From positions 1 through 64,000 of the forward strand of contig NZ_SMAK01000014.1 in NCBI RefSeq assembly GCF_004346195.1: a stretch of DNA of 64,000 nt, read 5' to 3'. The position numbers were made by a program, and so were the translations under genes. Each line of letters starts with the position of its first letter. The first letter of the stretch is position 1. This DNA comes from Tepidamorphus gemmatus (GTDB lineage: Bacteria > Pseudomonadota > Alphaproteobacteria > Rhizobiales > Tepidamorphaceae). The notes beneath the pieces were generated by a model that worked only from the letters and a program-made list of their open reading frames with translations, was not told the DNA's origin and did no database searches. Shown one piece after another: positions 42,938-58,182 of the stretch.

Positions 42938-43198
42938 TCAGCGAATGCCGGCGAAATGACGCCGGTGGAGATCGACGAGATGGGCAACGAGCGACAGCGA
43001 CAGGAACAGGATCGTCCAGCCTGCCGCGGCATCGGCGAGAACGCTCCTGATCGCCAGCACCAGACAGGCACCCGCGGCGAGACTCGGCACGACGTCGCGC
43101 GCGGCGCGGGCCATCCCGCCGTTGCGGCCAAGCAGCACGACCAGGGCCAGCGCCTCCACAGCAATGACGCCGAGCACGATGTCGACGAACAGCACCAT
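42938..43198 (-). CDS. Small integral membrane protein, unknown function
   Basis: An 86-residue hydrophobic protein with three predicted membrane stretches: VLFVDIVLGVIAVEALALVVLL, a middle segment VPSLAAGACLVLAIRSVL, and GWTILFLSLSLVAHLVDLH. It starts 62 bases after bchP and precedes the DUF3833 gene on the same strand. I do not recognise the family. Its place suggests co-transcription with bchG-P. Confidence 0.6.
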   Translation of the reverse strand: MVLFVDIVLGVIAVEALALVVLLGRNGGMARAARDVVPSLAAGACLVLAIRSVLADAAAGWTILFLSLSLVAHLVDLHRRHFAGIR

Positions 43199-43260
43199 GG
43201 CGGCGGATCGTCGCCGGCCCGGTCAGCCGCACGCCCGGACGGGACCGACGCCGGCCGGCC

Positions 43261-44448
43261 TCATGGCGACACGAGCCGCATCAGATGCGCCATGTCCTTG
43301 AAGAAGATGCGCAGATGCGCTCCGGGCCGGCGTCGCACCAGCTGCTTCTCCATATAGGCCGACCAGGTCAGCGCCTGGACATCCGGATCGCGGCAGATGC
43401 TGACGAATCGCTCGCGTCGGCTGTCGCTGACATACCAGAAGCGCTGCATGATCCGGAGGATCCAGAAGACCCTGCCGTGCAGCCGCATGAATCGTCTGCG
43501 CGCCGTCGCGAGCGCCCGGGGGTTTCCGGTGGCAAGACACTCGGCAACAGCTTCTGCAGCGAGGCGTCCCCCGAGCATCGCGTAATAGATGCCCTCGCCG
43601 GAAGCTGGCGCGACGACGCCGGCTGCATCGCCGGCCAGGACGACGTTGCGGCCGTCGTCCCATCGTCGCAGGGATCGCAACGGAATCGGCGCGCCCTCGC
43701 GGCGGACCGTCTCGCAGCCTGCCAGGCCCGCCGTCAGCCGGAGCTCGGTCACCGCCTCACGCAGCGAGAAGCCCTTGACGGCAGTCCCGGTGCCGACGCT
43801 GGCGGTGTCGCCGTGCGGAAACACCCAGCCGTAGAAGTCGGGTGACAGGCGGCCCTGGTAATAGACGTCGCAGCGCCCGCCGTCATAGCCGGGAAGACCG
43901 GGGGGCACACGGACGATCTCGTGATAGGCGAAGACGTACGGCACCCTGCCCTCGCGCGGCAGGGCCGTGCGGGCGACCGCAGAGGCTGCACCGTCGGCGC
44001 CGATCACCAGCCGCGCGCGCACCGTCGTCATGCCACCGGCGGGATCGCGATAGGTGACGCGCACGGTGCCATCCGGATCGCGGCTCAGATCCTCGAAGGT
44101 GCCGGTGCGCCGCTCGGCGCCGGCCGCGCGGGCCCGCTCCCGCAGCCATTCGTCGAAGATCTCGCGATCGACCATGCCGACATAGCCGCCGGCCGCAATC
44201 GGCATGTCAACCTCCCGCGAGCTGGGCGCGACGATGCGGGCCGACGTCACGCGGGCGACCAGCAGGGATTCGGGAATGGCGAACTCGCGGATCAGACGGG
44301 GCGGCACCGCGCCCCCGCAAGGCTTGATGCGGCCGGCCCTGTCGAGGAGCAGCACCGCGTGGCCGAGCCGTGCCAGATCCGCGGCGGCAGTCGCACCGGC
44401 CGGTCCGCCGCCCGCCACCACGACATCGAACGCTTCAGGTCCGTACAT
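43261..44448 (-). CDS. bchP: Geranylgeranyl reductase BchP
   Basis: A 395-residue flavoprotein that reduces the geranylgeranyl tail of bacteriochlorophyll to phytyl. FDVVVAGGGPAGATAAADLARLG is the FAD site, KPCGGAVPPRLI is the family signature, and VLAGDAAGVVAPASGEGIYYAM is the second FAD motif. GGGAGGAAGC precedes the ATG. The start overlaps the upstream transporter-like gene by 14 bases. Confidence 0.95.
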   Translation of the reverse strand: MYGPEAFDVVVAGGGPAGATAAADLARLGHAVLLLDRAGRIKPCGGAVPPRLIREFAIPESLLVARVTSARIVAPSSREVDMPIAAGGYVGMVDREIFDEWLRERARAAGAERRTGTFEDLSRDPDGTVRVTYRDPAGGMTTVRARLVIGADGAASAVARTALPREGRVPYVFAYHEIVRVPPGLPGYDGGRCDVYYQGRLSPDFYGWVFPHGDTASVGTGTAVKGFSLREAVTELRLTAGLAGCETVRREGAPIPLRSLRRWDDGRNVVLAGDAAGVVAPASGEGIYYAMLGGRLAAEAVAECLATGNPRALATARRRFMRLHGRVFWILRIMQRFWYVSDSRRERFVSICRDPDVQALTWSAYMEKQLVRRRPGAHLRIFFKDMAHLMRLVSP

Positions 44449-45784
44449 CGCTTCCTCCCTGCAGGATCGCCGGTCCGATCGCGCCGCGACGCGGCGGTGC
44501 GACGATCGCCCGGCCGATCCGCATGGCCAGCCCGGCCGACACCAGGAACAGCAGCGCCTCGAGCGCAAACACCGTCGCGTAGGCTGCAGCCGGTGCCTCG
44601 AGGACAAGGCGCAGGATGTCCACAACAGCTGTTCCGGCGAATCCGCCGAGACCGAAGGCAATCGCCTGCGCCGCGCCCCAGAGACCCATGCGGATACCCT
44701 CGCGCGGCAGATTGCCGATGCTCGCCAACCCCATCATCGATCCGATGGCAGCGACGGCGAAGACCCCGTTGGCGGCACCCAGCATGAAGACGTTCACCGT
44801 CAGCGGCCAGCCAGGCCCCACCGAGCCACCGAGCGACAGCAGCGCCAGAGCCAGCGCCGAAGCAACACAGCCGCCGATGGTCCAGCCACGCAACGTGCCA
44901 AGGCGCCCCCGCCAGATGCCCGAGCAGGCAAGCGCGACGGCGATCATGCCGATGAACACGCCGCCGTGCTGGATCCCGGACAGCTGGGTCGACTGGCCGG
45001 GCGTCATGCCGAAAACCGCGCCGGCAAACGGCTCGAGAACGAGATCCTGGGCACTGTAGGCCAGCATCGACACGAAGACGAAGATCGCGAAACGCCGCGA
45101 GTCTGGCTCTGTCCACACCTGGCGGAGGGCATCTGCAAAGCGGCCGGCCACAACCGTCCGCGGTGGAACGACAGCCGTCGCCGGCCCTTCCACCCGCCAC
45201 AGCGCGACGATTGTGACGAGGACGGCAACCAGCGATACCGTTGCCGTGACGACCACCAGACGCCCGACGGAGAACGGATCGAGGAAGTGCCCGGCAAGCG
45301 TCGCGGTCACGACGAAGCCTGCGATCATCATCAGCCAGACGATGGTGGCCGCCGGAGCGCGCCGGGCGGGATCGACGCGAGCGGCGAGAAGCGCCAGCAG
45401 GTTGGTACCCGACGCACCGACGCCGATTCCGACGAGCAGGAAGGCCAGGACGGCAACGCAGAGTCCGGCAAACGGACGGGTCCCAATCATCGCGGTGCCG
45501 ACCGCCGCCAGCGTGCCGCCGGCGGCCAGCACGCCCATGCCGCCCAGAATCCATCCGCTGCGCCGGCCACTCGTGTCCGATCCGTAGCCCCACCGCGGCC
45601 TGAGGATCTGGACGCCATAATGCATGGCGACGAGGGCGCCCGGCAGGACCGCCGGAAGGGCGAGTTCGACGACCATCACGCGATTGATGGTCGATGCGGT
45701 GAGCACCACGATCGCGCCAAGCGCCGTCTGCACGAGGCCGAGGCGAAGGATCGCGATCCAGCCAAGCGCAGCAACCCCGCTCAT
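44435..45784 (-). CDS. PucC/LhaA-family membrane protein between bchG and bchP (Bch2-like)
   Basis: A 449-residue, twelve-span protein of the BCD branch of the major facilitator superfamily. ASTINRVMVVELALPAVLPGALVAMHYGVQILRPRWGYGSD is the typical first loop. Proteins of this family deliver or shield bacteriochlorophyll during LH/RC assembly; the copy between bchG and bchP is conserved in purple bacteria. Start at MSGVAALGW (45784), 13 bases after the bchG stop. Confidence 0.88.
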   Translation of the reverse strand: MSGVAALGWIAILRLGLVQTALGAIVVLTASTINRVMVVELALPAVLPGALVAMHYGVQILRPRWGYGSDTSGRRSGWILGGMGVLAAGGTLAAVGTAMIGTRPFAGLCVAVLAFLLVGIGVGASGTNLLALLAARVDPARRAPAATIVWLMMIAGFVVTATLAGHFLDPFSVGRLVVVTATVSLVAVLVTIVALWRVEGPATAVVPPRTVVAGRFADALRQVWTEPDSRRFAIFVFVSMLAYSAQDLVLEPFAGAVFGMTPGQSTQLSGIQHGGVFIGMIAVALACSGIWRGRLGTLRGWTIGGCVASALALALLSLGGSVGPGWPLTVNVFMLGAANGVFAVAAIGSMMGLASIGNLPREGIRMGLWGAAQAIAFGLGGFAGTAVVDILRLVLEAPAAAYATVFALEALLFLVSAGLAMRIGRAIVAPPRRGAIGPAILQGGSDVRT

Positions 45785-45797
45785 GGCCGCAACCCGA

Positions 45798-46730
45798 TCA
45801 TGCCGGAACCTGAATCGGCCGGACAGCGAAGGCGCTGGCGAGCATCGCCAGAACGAACAGCGAGGTGCCGGTCGCATTGTAGAGCGCGGCGCGTTGGCGG
45901 GGGCGCTCGAGCAGCTTGCGCAGGGGAAACAGAAGGACCGCCATCAGCACGACCTGCCCGACGAGCAACGCGGCGACGATCGCCGCGTGCACGGGCCGAC
46001 CCCAGGCGAGGAGCAGGCAAATCACCACAAGCTGGGGAACAGCCATCACGAGGCAGGCCAGCCGCGTCGCCGCCGCCACGCCAAGCCTGACCGGCAGCGA
46101 GCCGACGCCCATGCGTCTGTCGCCGCCGACCGATTTGAAGTCGTTGAGGGTCATGATGCCGTGCGCGCCAATGCTGAACAGCAGCGCCAGCCAGACGACG
46201 CGCCAGTCGGGCATGGCGGCCGCCATCACGGCTGCTCCCGTGAACCACGGCAGCCCCTCGTAGCAGAGGCCGACCGCGGCATTGCCGAACCAGCCGTTCT
46301 GCTTGAGGCGGAATGGCGGAGCGCTGTAGGCCCAGGCCAGTGCGAGCCCGATCAGCGCGGCGCCGAGCACCCATGGTCCGAGCATGGCCGCCACCAGCAG
46401 CGACAGGCCCGACCAGATGATCGCGACATAGAGTCCCCACAGGCCGGGCATCCGGCCCGATGGTATCGGCCGACCGGGCTCGTTGAGCGCATCGACATGG
46501 CGATCGAACCAGTCATTGACCGCCTGACTGGTGGCACAGAGCAGCGGTCCGGCCAGCAGCAGGCCGGCGGCGACCAGCCAGAACCGGCCGAGGATGTCGC
46601 CACCGCTCGACACGACGCCGCAGCCGAAGGCCCACATCGGGGCGAACCAGGTGATGGGCTTGAGGAGTTCCAGCACCGCCGACGGGGCGGGCCGCTCCGG
46701 CGCCCGAATGGAGATGGCGAGGCGCGTCAT
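45798..46730 (-). CDS. bchG: Bacteriochlorophyll synthase BchG
   Basis: A 310-residue UbiA-type prenyltransferase that esterifies bacteriochlorophyllide a with geranylgeranyl diphosphate. The diphosphate-binding motif is QAVNDWFDRHVDALNEPGRPIP near residue 70, and a second Asp motif is LNDFKSVGGDRRMG near 195. About eight membrane helices. It starts four bases from a PpsR box. Confidence 0.95.
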   Translation of the reverse strand: MTRLAISIRAPERPAPSAVLELLKPITWFAPMWAFGCGVVSSGGDILGRFWLVAAGLLLAGPLLCATSQAVNDWFDRHVDALNEPGRPIPSGRMPGLWGLYVAIIWSGLSLLVAAMLGPWVLGAALIGLALAWAYSAPPFRLKQNGWFGNAAVGLCYEGLPWFTGAAVMAAAMPDWRVVWLALLFSIGAHGIMTLNDFKSVGGDRRMGVGSLPVRLGVAAATRLACLVMAVPQLVVICLLLAWGRPVHAAIVAALLVGQVVLMAVLLFPLRKLLERPRQRAALYNATGTSLFVLAMLASAFAVRPIQVPA

Positions 46731-46733
46731 GAA

Positions 46734-46777
46734 CTGACGCTACAGTTGACATATGTAACTGTCAATTATAATTGACA
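46734..46777 (-). promoter_or_regulatory. Paired PpsR/CrtJ boxes upstream of bchG, one a perfect palindrome
   Basis: TGTCAATTATAATTGACA (46760-46777) is a perfect 18-base palindrome and an exact TGT-N12-ACA box. Eight bases away CTGACGCTACAGTTGACA (46734-46751) matches 5 of 6 fixed positions. The nearer box starts four bases before the bchG ATG. On the minus strand TTGACA (within the perfect box) and TAGCGT are 17 bases apart, which would give a nearly leaderless mRNA. Confidence 0.8.
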
Positions 46778-46897
46778 TACCCTCGCATGGCTCATCGGCT
46801 GGCCCGGCAACGAAGATCCGGGTGACGACTATCCTGGGCGACGACCATCCGCGAGTCGCCGGAAGCGCCGTCGGGAGCACGCGGTATCAGGAGCGTA

Positions 46898-48325
46898 TCA
46901 GGAGTCGAGCTCGCCGAGTCCGTAGCGGCGCAGCTTGGCGTAGAAGCTCTGCCGGCTGAGGCCGAGCATCTGGGCCGCCGAAGCGCGGTTGTCGCGGGTC
47001 AACCGCAGCGACGCCTCGATGCACAGCTTCTCGATGACGTCGGTGGCCTCGCGCACGAGGTCCTTCAGCGGCACACGCCCGACCAGTTCGGTCAGCTGGT
47101 CGACGGAGTGTGGCAACCCATGCGGAACGCCGTTCAGTTCCCGTGTCGAGCGGCCCACATAGCGGATGATGAAGCCGAGACACGGTGCGTCGCCGTCCGG
47201 CACGGACACCGCCGTGATCTCCACGTCCTCCCGCCCTTCGTACTCGCCGCGGATGAACGTCGAGAAGTTGCGCAGCGAACCGTGTTCGCGAAGATTGCTC
47301 AACAGCGAATTGGCATCGATCGAGCCGCGGCCGAGCCAGCGCTCCAGCGAATGTCCCTTCGCCTGGTCCTCGGTGGCGAGCTGGGTGAGGTCGAGGAAGG
47401 CGGCGTTGCAGGCCAGCACCCTGAGTTCGGGATCGGTGACCACGAAGCCGTCCGGCAGGCCCTGCATGACGCCCTGCAGCAGGGAATTGTGCTTGGGCGC
47501 GACGATCGCCGTCTCGTCGTGCGGCAGCGACAGGCGGACGAGATAGTAGGCCGATTCCTCGCGCCGGAAGATCGACGCGGAGACCATGCAGGGCCCGCGA
47601 TTGTCGCGCAGACAGGCCGCAACCGGGTCGGAATGCCCGGAGGAGTGGAGCGTGGCGAACATCCGCTCGACCGAGCGGGCGCTGTCAGCGTCGAGCAAAT
47701 CCGTGAAGCTGCGCCCGACGGTGCGATCCTGACTGCGCTGAAGTACGTCGAGGGCCGCCGGATTGACCTCCTGAATCTTGCCCGTGGTCGCGTTGACGAT
47801 GACAACCGGCTCCGAGGCGAGCTGGAACAACAGCCGATATCTCGTTTCCGCATGCCTGAGGCGGGCGTATTCGCGTTCCATCGTCTGCTGGACTTCCACA
47901 AGTCGCTGCTGCAGGGCGGCAAGAGCAACCAGATCGCGGCCTAGGGCCAGGATCCTATCACCTCTCAGGCGCCGAGCGAGATACCGAACCGGAATGTCCG
48001 GCCCGGAACCCGCGGGATGGTTGACCTGACGCCAGCGCGCCGGATCGCCGGCAAGGGCGGCATTCACCATCTCCACCACTTTCGGGCGGCTCTCGACCGT
48101 CACGATATCGAACCAGTTGCGGCCGCGCCAGCTCTGCGGCTCGAGCCGAGACGCGTCCTCGCTGCTGCAGGCGACATCGCAGATCGTGCCATCCGGCTCC
48201 AGAACAAGCGCGACATCCGCAGCCTCCTCGATGAGGAGGCCGATCGTTTCTGGGTCCAGATCACTGAAGGCGGCTGCCGGCGACCTGAACGAAACCCTGC
48301 CATTGCGCGAGGCCACGCTTTCCAT
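46898..48325 (-). CDS. ppsR: Photosynthesis repressor PpsR/CrtJ
   Basis: A 475-residue aerobic repressor of photosynthesis genes. It has N-terminal and two PAS-type domains (for example RYRLLFQLASEPVVIVNATTG, then GLPDGFVVTDPELRVLACN) joined by a coiled helix (VALAALQQRLVEVQQTMERE), and a C-terminal Fis-type HTH (NRASAAQMLGLSRQSFYAKLRRYGL). Cys246 in the second PAS and Cys435 just before the HTH lie where redox-active cysteines are described in Rhodobacter PpsR/CrtJ. It follows the aerR/ppaA gene by 32 bases. Confidence 0.95.
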   Translation of the reverse strand: MESVASRNGRVSFRSPAAAFSDLDPETIGLLIEEAADVALVLEPDGTICDVACSSEDASRLEPQSWRGRNWFDIVTVESRPKVVEMVNAALAGDPARWRQVNHPAGSGPDIPVRYLARRLRGDRILALGRDLVALAALQQRLVEVQQTMEREYARLRHAETRYRLLFQLASEPVVIVNATTGKIQEVNPAALDVLQRSQDRTVGRSFTDLLDADSARSVERMFATLHSSGHSDPVAACLRDNRGPCMVSASIFRREESAYYLVRLSLPHDETAIVAPKHNSLLQGVMQGLPDGFVVTDPELRVLACNAAFLDLTQLATEDQAKGHSLERWLGRGSIDANSLLSNLREHGSLRNFSTFIRGEYEGREDVEITAVSVPDGDAPCLGFIIRYVGRSTRELNGVPHGLPHSVDQLTELVGRVPLKDLVREATDVIEKLCIEASLRLTRDNRASAAQMLGLSRQSFYAKLRRYGLGELDS

Positions 48326-48357
48326 TGTGCCTCCAGTTCATCGGGCCAGTTCCGTCT

Positions 48358-49260
48358 CTAGCATCGGCCCTCCACGGCACCAACCATAATTTCCGCAACC
48401 CTGACGGCCTCGCGGGCATCGCGGGCCATCGCGTCCGCCCCGACGCGTGCGACCCAGTCAGGGTGGTCGACGAAGACCCTGCCGCCAACGAGGATGCCGA
48501 CGCCCTGATTGCGCGACTCCCGGCGGATCATCCTGATCACGCCCTCGAGCTGTTGGACAAGACTGTCGGCGCTGATCGACAGGCCGACCAAGGTGAACCA
48601 GTCGCGCCGCACGGCTCCCATCAGCTCCTTGCTGGACATCGCCGGCCCTCCGACCACGTCCCATCCGGCCCGCCGCAGAAATGATTCGACGAGGAAGATG
48701 CCCAGCGTGTGCTGCTCGCCCGGCATCGCCACCAGCATCGCCCGGCGTGTATCGCCGGACGATACCACCCCCTCGGCCTCGAACGCCGGGGCATGATGGC
48801 GCGCGATCTGCTGGAGGCGGGCCAGGCCGATGGTAACGTCGGCGAAGCTGCACAGATCCGCCTTCCACATCTCGCCGAGCAGCTTGGCGGCCGGCGTGAT
48901 CAGATCGATGTAGATCGACTCGAGCGTCACTCCCTGCGCCTTCATCGCCTCGATATAGGCCTCGCCGATCGAACTGTCATGCAGCAGCACGATCCGGGTC
49001 AGCTCGGCCACCGCCTCCGCGCCCGGCTTCCGTTCGGGCGCGGGAGTCGGGCGCAGGCCAGGTTCTTCGGCATGGGCGAGCAGCAAACGAGGTATGACTT
49101 CGGAGGCAATCGCCTTCTCGAGATTGGCCTTCCAGCGGACCGAGGCCCGGCGACCGGGCGCTTGACCAGCCCCACCCAATCCCTCGTCCAGACAGTCGCT
49201 GTAAAGGTCGCTTATACAGCCGTCCGCAATGTGTGGGTCGGGGCCGCCGTCGTCGTTCAT
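48358..49260 (-). CDS. ppaA: AerR/PpaA cobalamin-binding antirepressor of PpsR
   Basis: A 300-residue protein with a B12-binding domain. LLGEMWKADLCSFADVTIGLARLQQIARHH is the helical cap signature, and MPGEQHTLGIFLVESFLRRAGWDVVGG begins the Rossmann-like cobalamin domain; GLSISADSLVQQLEG follows. The axial His is probably in GEQHTLG. AerR/PpaA binds PpsR and modulates its DNA binding in response to light and oxygen. It lies directly upstream of ppsR and diverges from bchF. Confidence 0.92.
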   Translation of the reverse strand: MNDDGGPDPHIADGCISDLYSDCLDEGLGGAGQAPGRRASVRWKANLEKAIASEVIPRLLLAHAEEPGLRPTPAPERKPGAEAVAELTRIVLLHDSSIGEAYIEAMKAQGVTLESIYIDLITPAAKLLGEMWKADLCSFADVTIGLARLQQIARHHAPAFEAEGVVSSGDTRRAMLVAMPGEQHTLGIFLVESFLRRAGWDVVGGPAMSSKELMGAVRRDWFTLVGLSISADSLVQQLEGVIRMIRRESRNQGVGILVGGRVFVDHPDWVARVGADAMARDAREAVRVAEIMVGAVEGRC

Positions 49261-49443
49261 TGCCCACCTCCCTCGCCCGCCGCCAGCAGGCCCCCGTCCG
49301 GATGGGTATAACTTATTGTTTTTTCTATTCTTTTATGAAACCGTCCCTGCAGCTGCAAGGACAACCCCATGCCGGAGGTAGTGACTACGATAGCGCCAAG
49401 TTGCCGCAGCAGGAAGACGATTCTGGCAAAAATCGGTCGCGAG

Positions 49444-49500
49444 TGTAAATCTGCATGTACGTAAACATAGATTGACACTCGTTGGAGGCGTTCGTAGAGT
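49444..49500 (+). promoter_or_regulatory. bchF promoter with overlapping PpsR-like boxes
   Basis: TTGACA (49472-49477) and TAGAGT (49495-49500), 17 bases apart, form a good sigma-70 promoter about 50 bases before bchF. CGTAAACATAGATTGACA (49460-49477) is a 5-of-6 PpsR box whose right arm is the -35 element. A further 5-of-6 box TGTAAATCTGCATGTACG (49444-49461) overlaps it by two bases, unlike the 7-8 bp spacing at the other promoters. The 290-base gap also contains an AT-rich tract near 49310-49340 towards ppaA. Confidence 0.6.
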
Positions 49501-49551
49501 CGCGGTGTCGCATTCCGGCGACCAACACAAACGTCCAAAGGGGCGCATCCG

Positions 49552-51341
<1,790 letters not shown>

Positions 51342-51343
51342 GG

Positions 51344-52850
51344 ATGAAACTCACCGTATGGACCTACGAGGGACCGCCCCATGTCGGCGCCATGCGCGTC
51401 GCGACCGCGATGGACGGGGTGCACTACGTGCTGCATGCGCCGCAGGGCGACACCTATGCCGATCTGGTGTTCACCATGATCGAGCGGCTCGGCAAGCGCC
51501 CGCCGGTGACCTACACGACGTTCCAGGCCCGCGACCTCGGCGCGGACACGGCGAACCTCTTCAAGACCGCGACCCGCGAGGCCTGCGACCGGTTCCGTCC
51601 CGACGCCATCATCGTTGGCGCGTCGTGCACGGCGGAGCTGCTGCAGGACGATCCCGGCGGCCTCGCCAGGACGCTGGGTCTGCCCGTGCCGGTCATCCCG
51701 CTCGAACTCCCCTCCTACCAGCGCAAGGAGAACTGGGGCGCTTCCGAGACCTTCTACCAGCTGGTGCGGGCGATGTGCCAAGCCGAAGTCGCGCCACCGC
51801 GCGCCGACCGCGCCGGACGGCCTGTCTGCAACATCCTCGGGCCGACGGCGCTGGGTTTCCGGCATCGCGACGACGTCGCGGAGGTGCGGGGCCTGCTGGC
51901 GTCGCTCGGGATCGCGGTCAACGTGACTGCACCGCAGGGTGCTCGCCCGACCGACCTCGCCAGACTGCCGGAGGCCGATTTCAACGTGGTGCTCTACCCC
52001 GAGATCGCGGCGGTCGCGGCGCGCTGGCTCGAACGGTCGTTCGGCCAGCCCTTTACCCGGACCGTGCCGATCGGCGTCGGGGCGACCCGCGACTTCATCC
52101 GCGAGGTCGCAGCCCTCGCCGGCGTCGATCCGACACCAGCCCTCGATGATGAGCACTCGCGCCTGCCCTGGTATTCGCGCTCGGTCGATTCCACCTATCT
52201 CACCGGCAAGCGCGTGTTCGTCTTCGGCGACGCGACCCATGCGATCGCCGCCGCCCGCATCGCGCGCGAGGAACTCGGCTTCGAGGTCGTCGGCCTCGGC
52301 ACCTATTCGCGCGAGTTCGCCCGCGAGGTGCGGGAGGCAGCTGGCCAGCTGGGGCTCGAGGCGCTGATCACCGACGACTATCTGGAGGTCGAGGCATGCA
52401 TCGCCGACCTCCAGCCTGAGCTGGTGCTCGGCACCCAGATGGAGCGCCACATCGCCAAGCGCTTCCGCATTCCCTGCGCGGTGATCTCGGCCCCGGTCCA
52501 TGTCCAGGATTTCCCGGCCCGCCGCTCGCCGCAAATGGGCTGGGAAGGCTCGAACGTCATCTTCGATTGCTGGGTGCATCCGCTGACGATGGGGCTCGAG
52601 GAGCATCTCCTGACGATGTTCCGCGAGGACCACGAATTCCACGACGCGGCCGGCCCCTCGCACCTGCAATCCGAGCAGCCCCGGGAGTCGAAACCGGCGG
52701 TCGCGCCGGTGAGCGACCTTGCCTGGTCCGGCGAAGCCGAGACGGAGCTGGCCAAGGTACCCTTCTTCGTGCGCGGCAAGGCGCGCCGCAACACCGAGCG
52801 CTTCGCGCGCGACCGGGGCCTGTCGGTCATCACGCTGGAGACGCTGTACG

Positions 52851-52876
<26 letters not shown>
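51344..52876 (+). CDS. bchB: Light-independent protochlorophyllide reductase subunit BchB
   Basis: A 510-residue partner of Bch[22 protein letters not shown] is the N-terminus; [16 protein letters not shown] and [17 protein letters not shown] follow; the C-terminal light-independent domain ends [40 protein letters not shown] lies just before the ATG two bases after the bchN stop. Its end overlaps bchH by 26 bases. Confidence 0.96.
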
Positions 52877-57480
<4,604 letters not shown>

Positions 57481-57481
<1 letters not shown>

Positions 57482-58182
57482 TGCTTGGCCAAGGCTACGT
57501 CTGCCGTCGCGGCGAACTGGAAACCTACTTCGACCGAACCGCGGCCGACGCCTGGTCGCGGCTGACCTCGGACGCGCCGGTCGGGCGGATCCGCGCCACG
57601 GTCCGGGCGGGCCGGGAGCGAATGCGGCAGACGCTGCTCGCCTGGATGCCCGCTGACCTGTCTGGCTGCCGGCTGCTCGATGCCGGCTGCGGCACCGGAG
57701 CGCTGGCCATCGAGGCAGCACGGCGGGGAGCCGACGTGGTGGCCGTCGACCTGTCGGCAACACTGATCCGGATCGGCCGCGAGCGGATGCCCGACATGCG
57801 GCTTGCTGGTCGCGTCGATTTCCGCGTCGGCGACATGCTCGATGCGCGCTTCGGCCGGTTCGATTACGTGGTGGCGATGGACTCGCTGATCCACTACCGC
57901 AGCGAGGATCTCGCCCAGATGCTGGCCCGGCTCGCGGACCGCAGTCGCTTCGGCGTGCTGTTCACGGTGGCGCCGCGCACGCCGGTGCTGGCGGCCATGC
58001 ATGCGGTCGGCCGGCTGTTCCCGCGCGGCAACCGCGCGCCCGCGATCGTTCCAGTCAGCGATCGTGCGCTGCGGCGGGCGATCCGCTCGACCCGCCTGCT
58101 GGATGCCTGGCGGATCGGCCGGACTGCGCGGGTCGCCAGCGGCTTCTATACCTCGCAGGCCATGGAGCTGGTTCCGGGATGA
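57481..58182 (+). CDS. bchM: Magnesium protoporphyrin IX methyltransferase BchM
   Basis: A 233-residue SAM-dependent methyltransferase that esterifies the ring-C propionate of Mg-protoporphyrin IX. RGELETYFDRTAADAWSRLTSDAPVGRIR is the family N-terminus, LLDAGCGTGALAIEAARRGA is the SAM motif, and VAMDSLIHY follows. Stop overlaps lhaA by ATGA. Confidence 0.95.
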
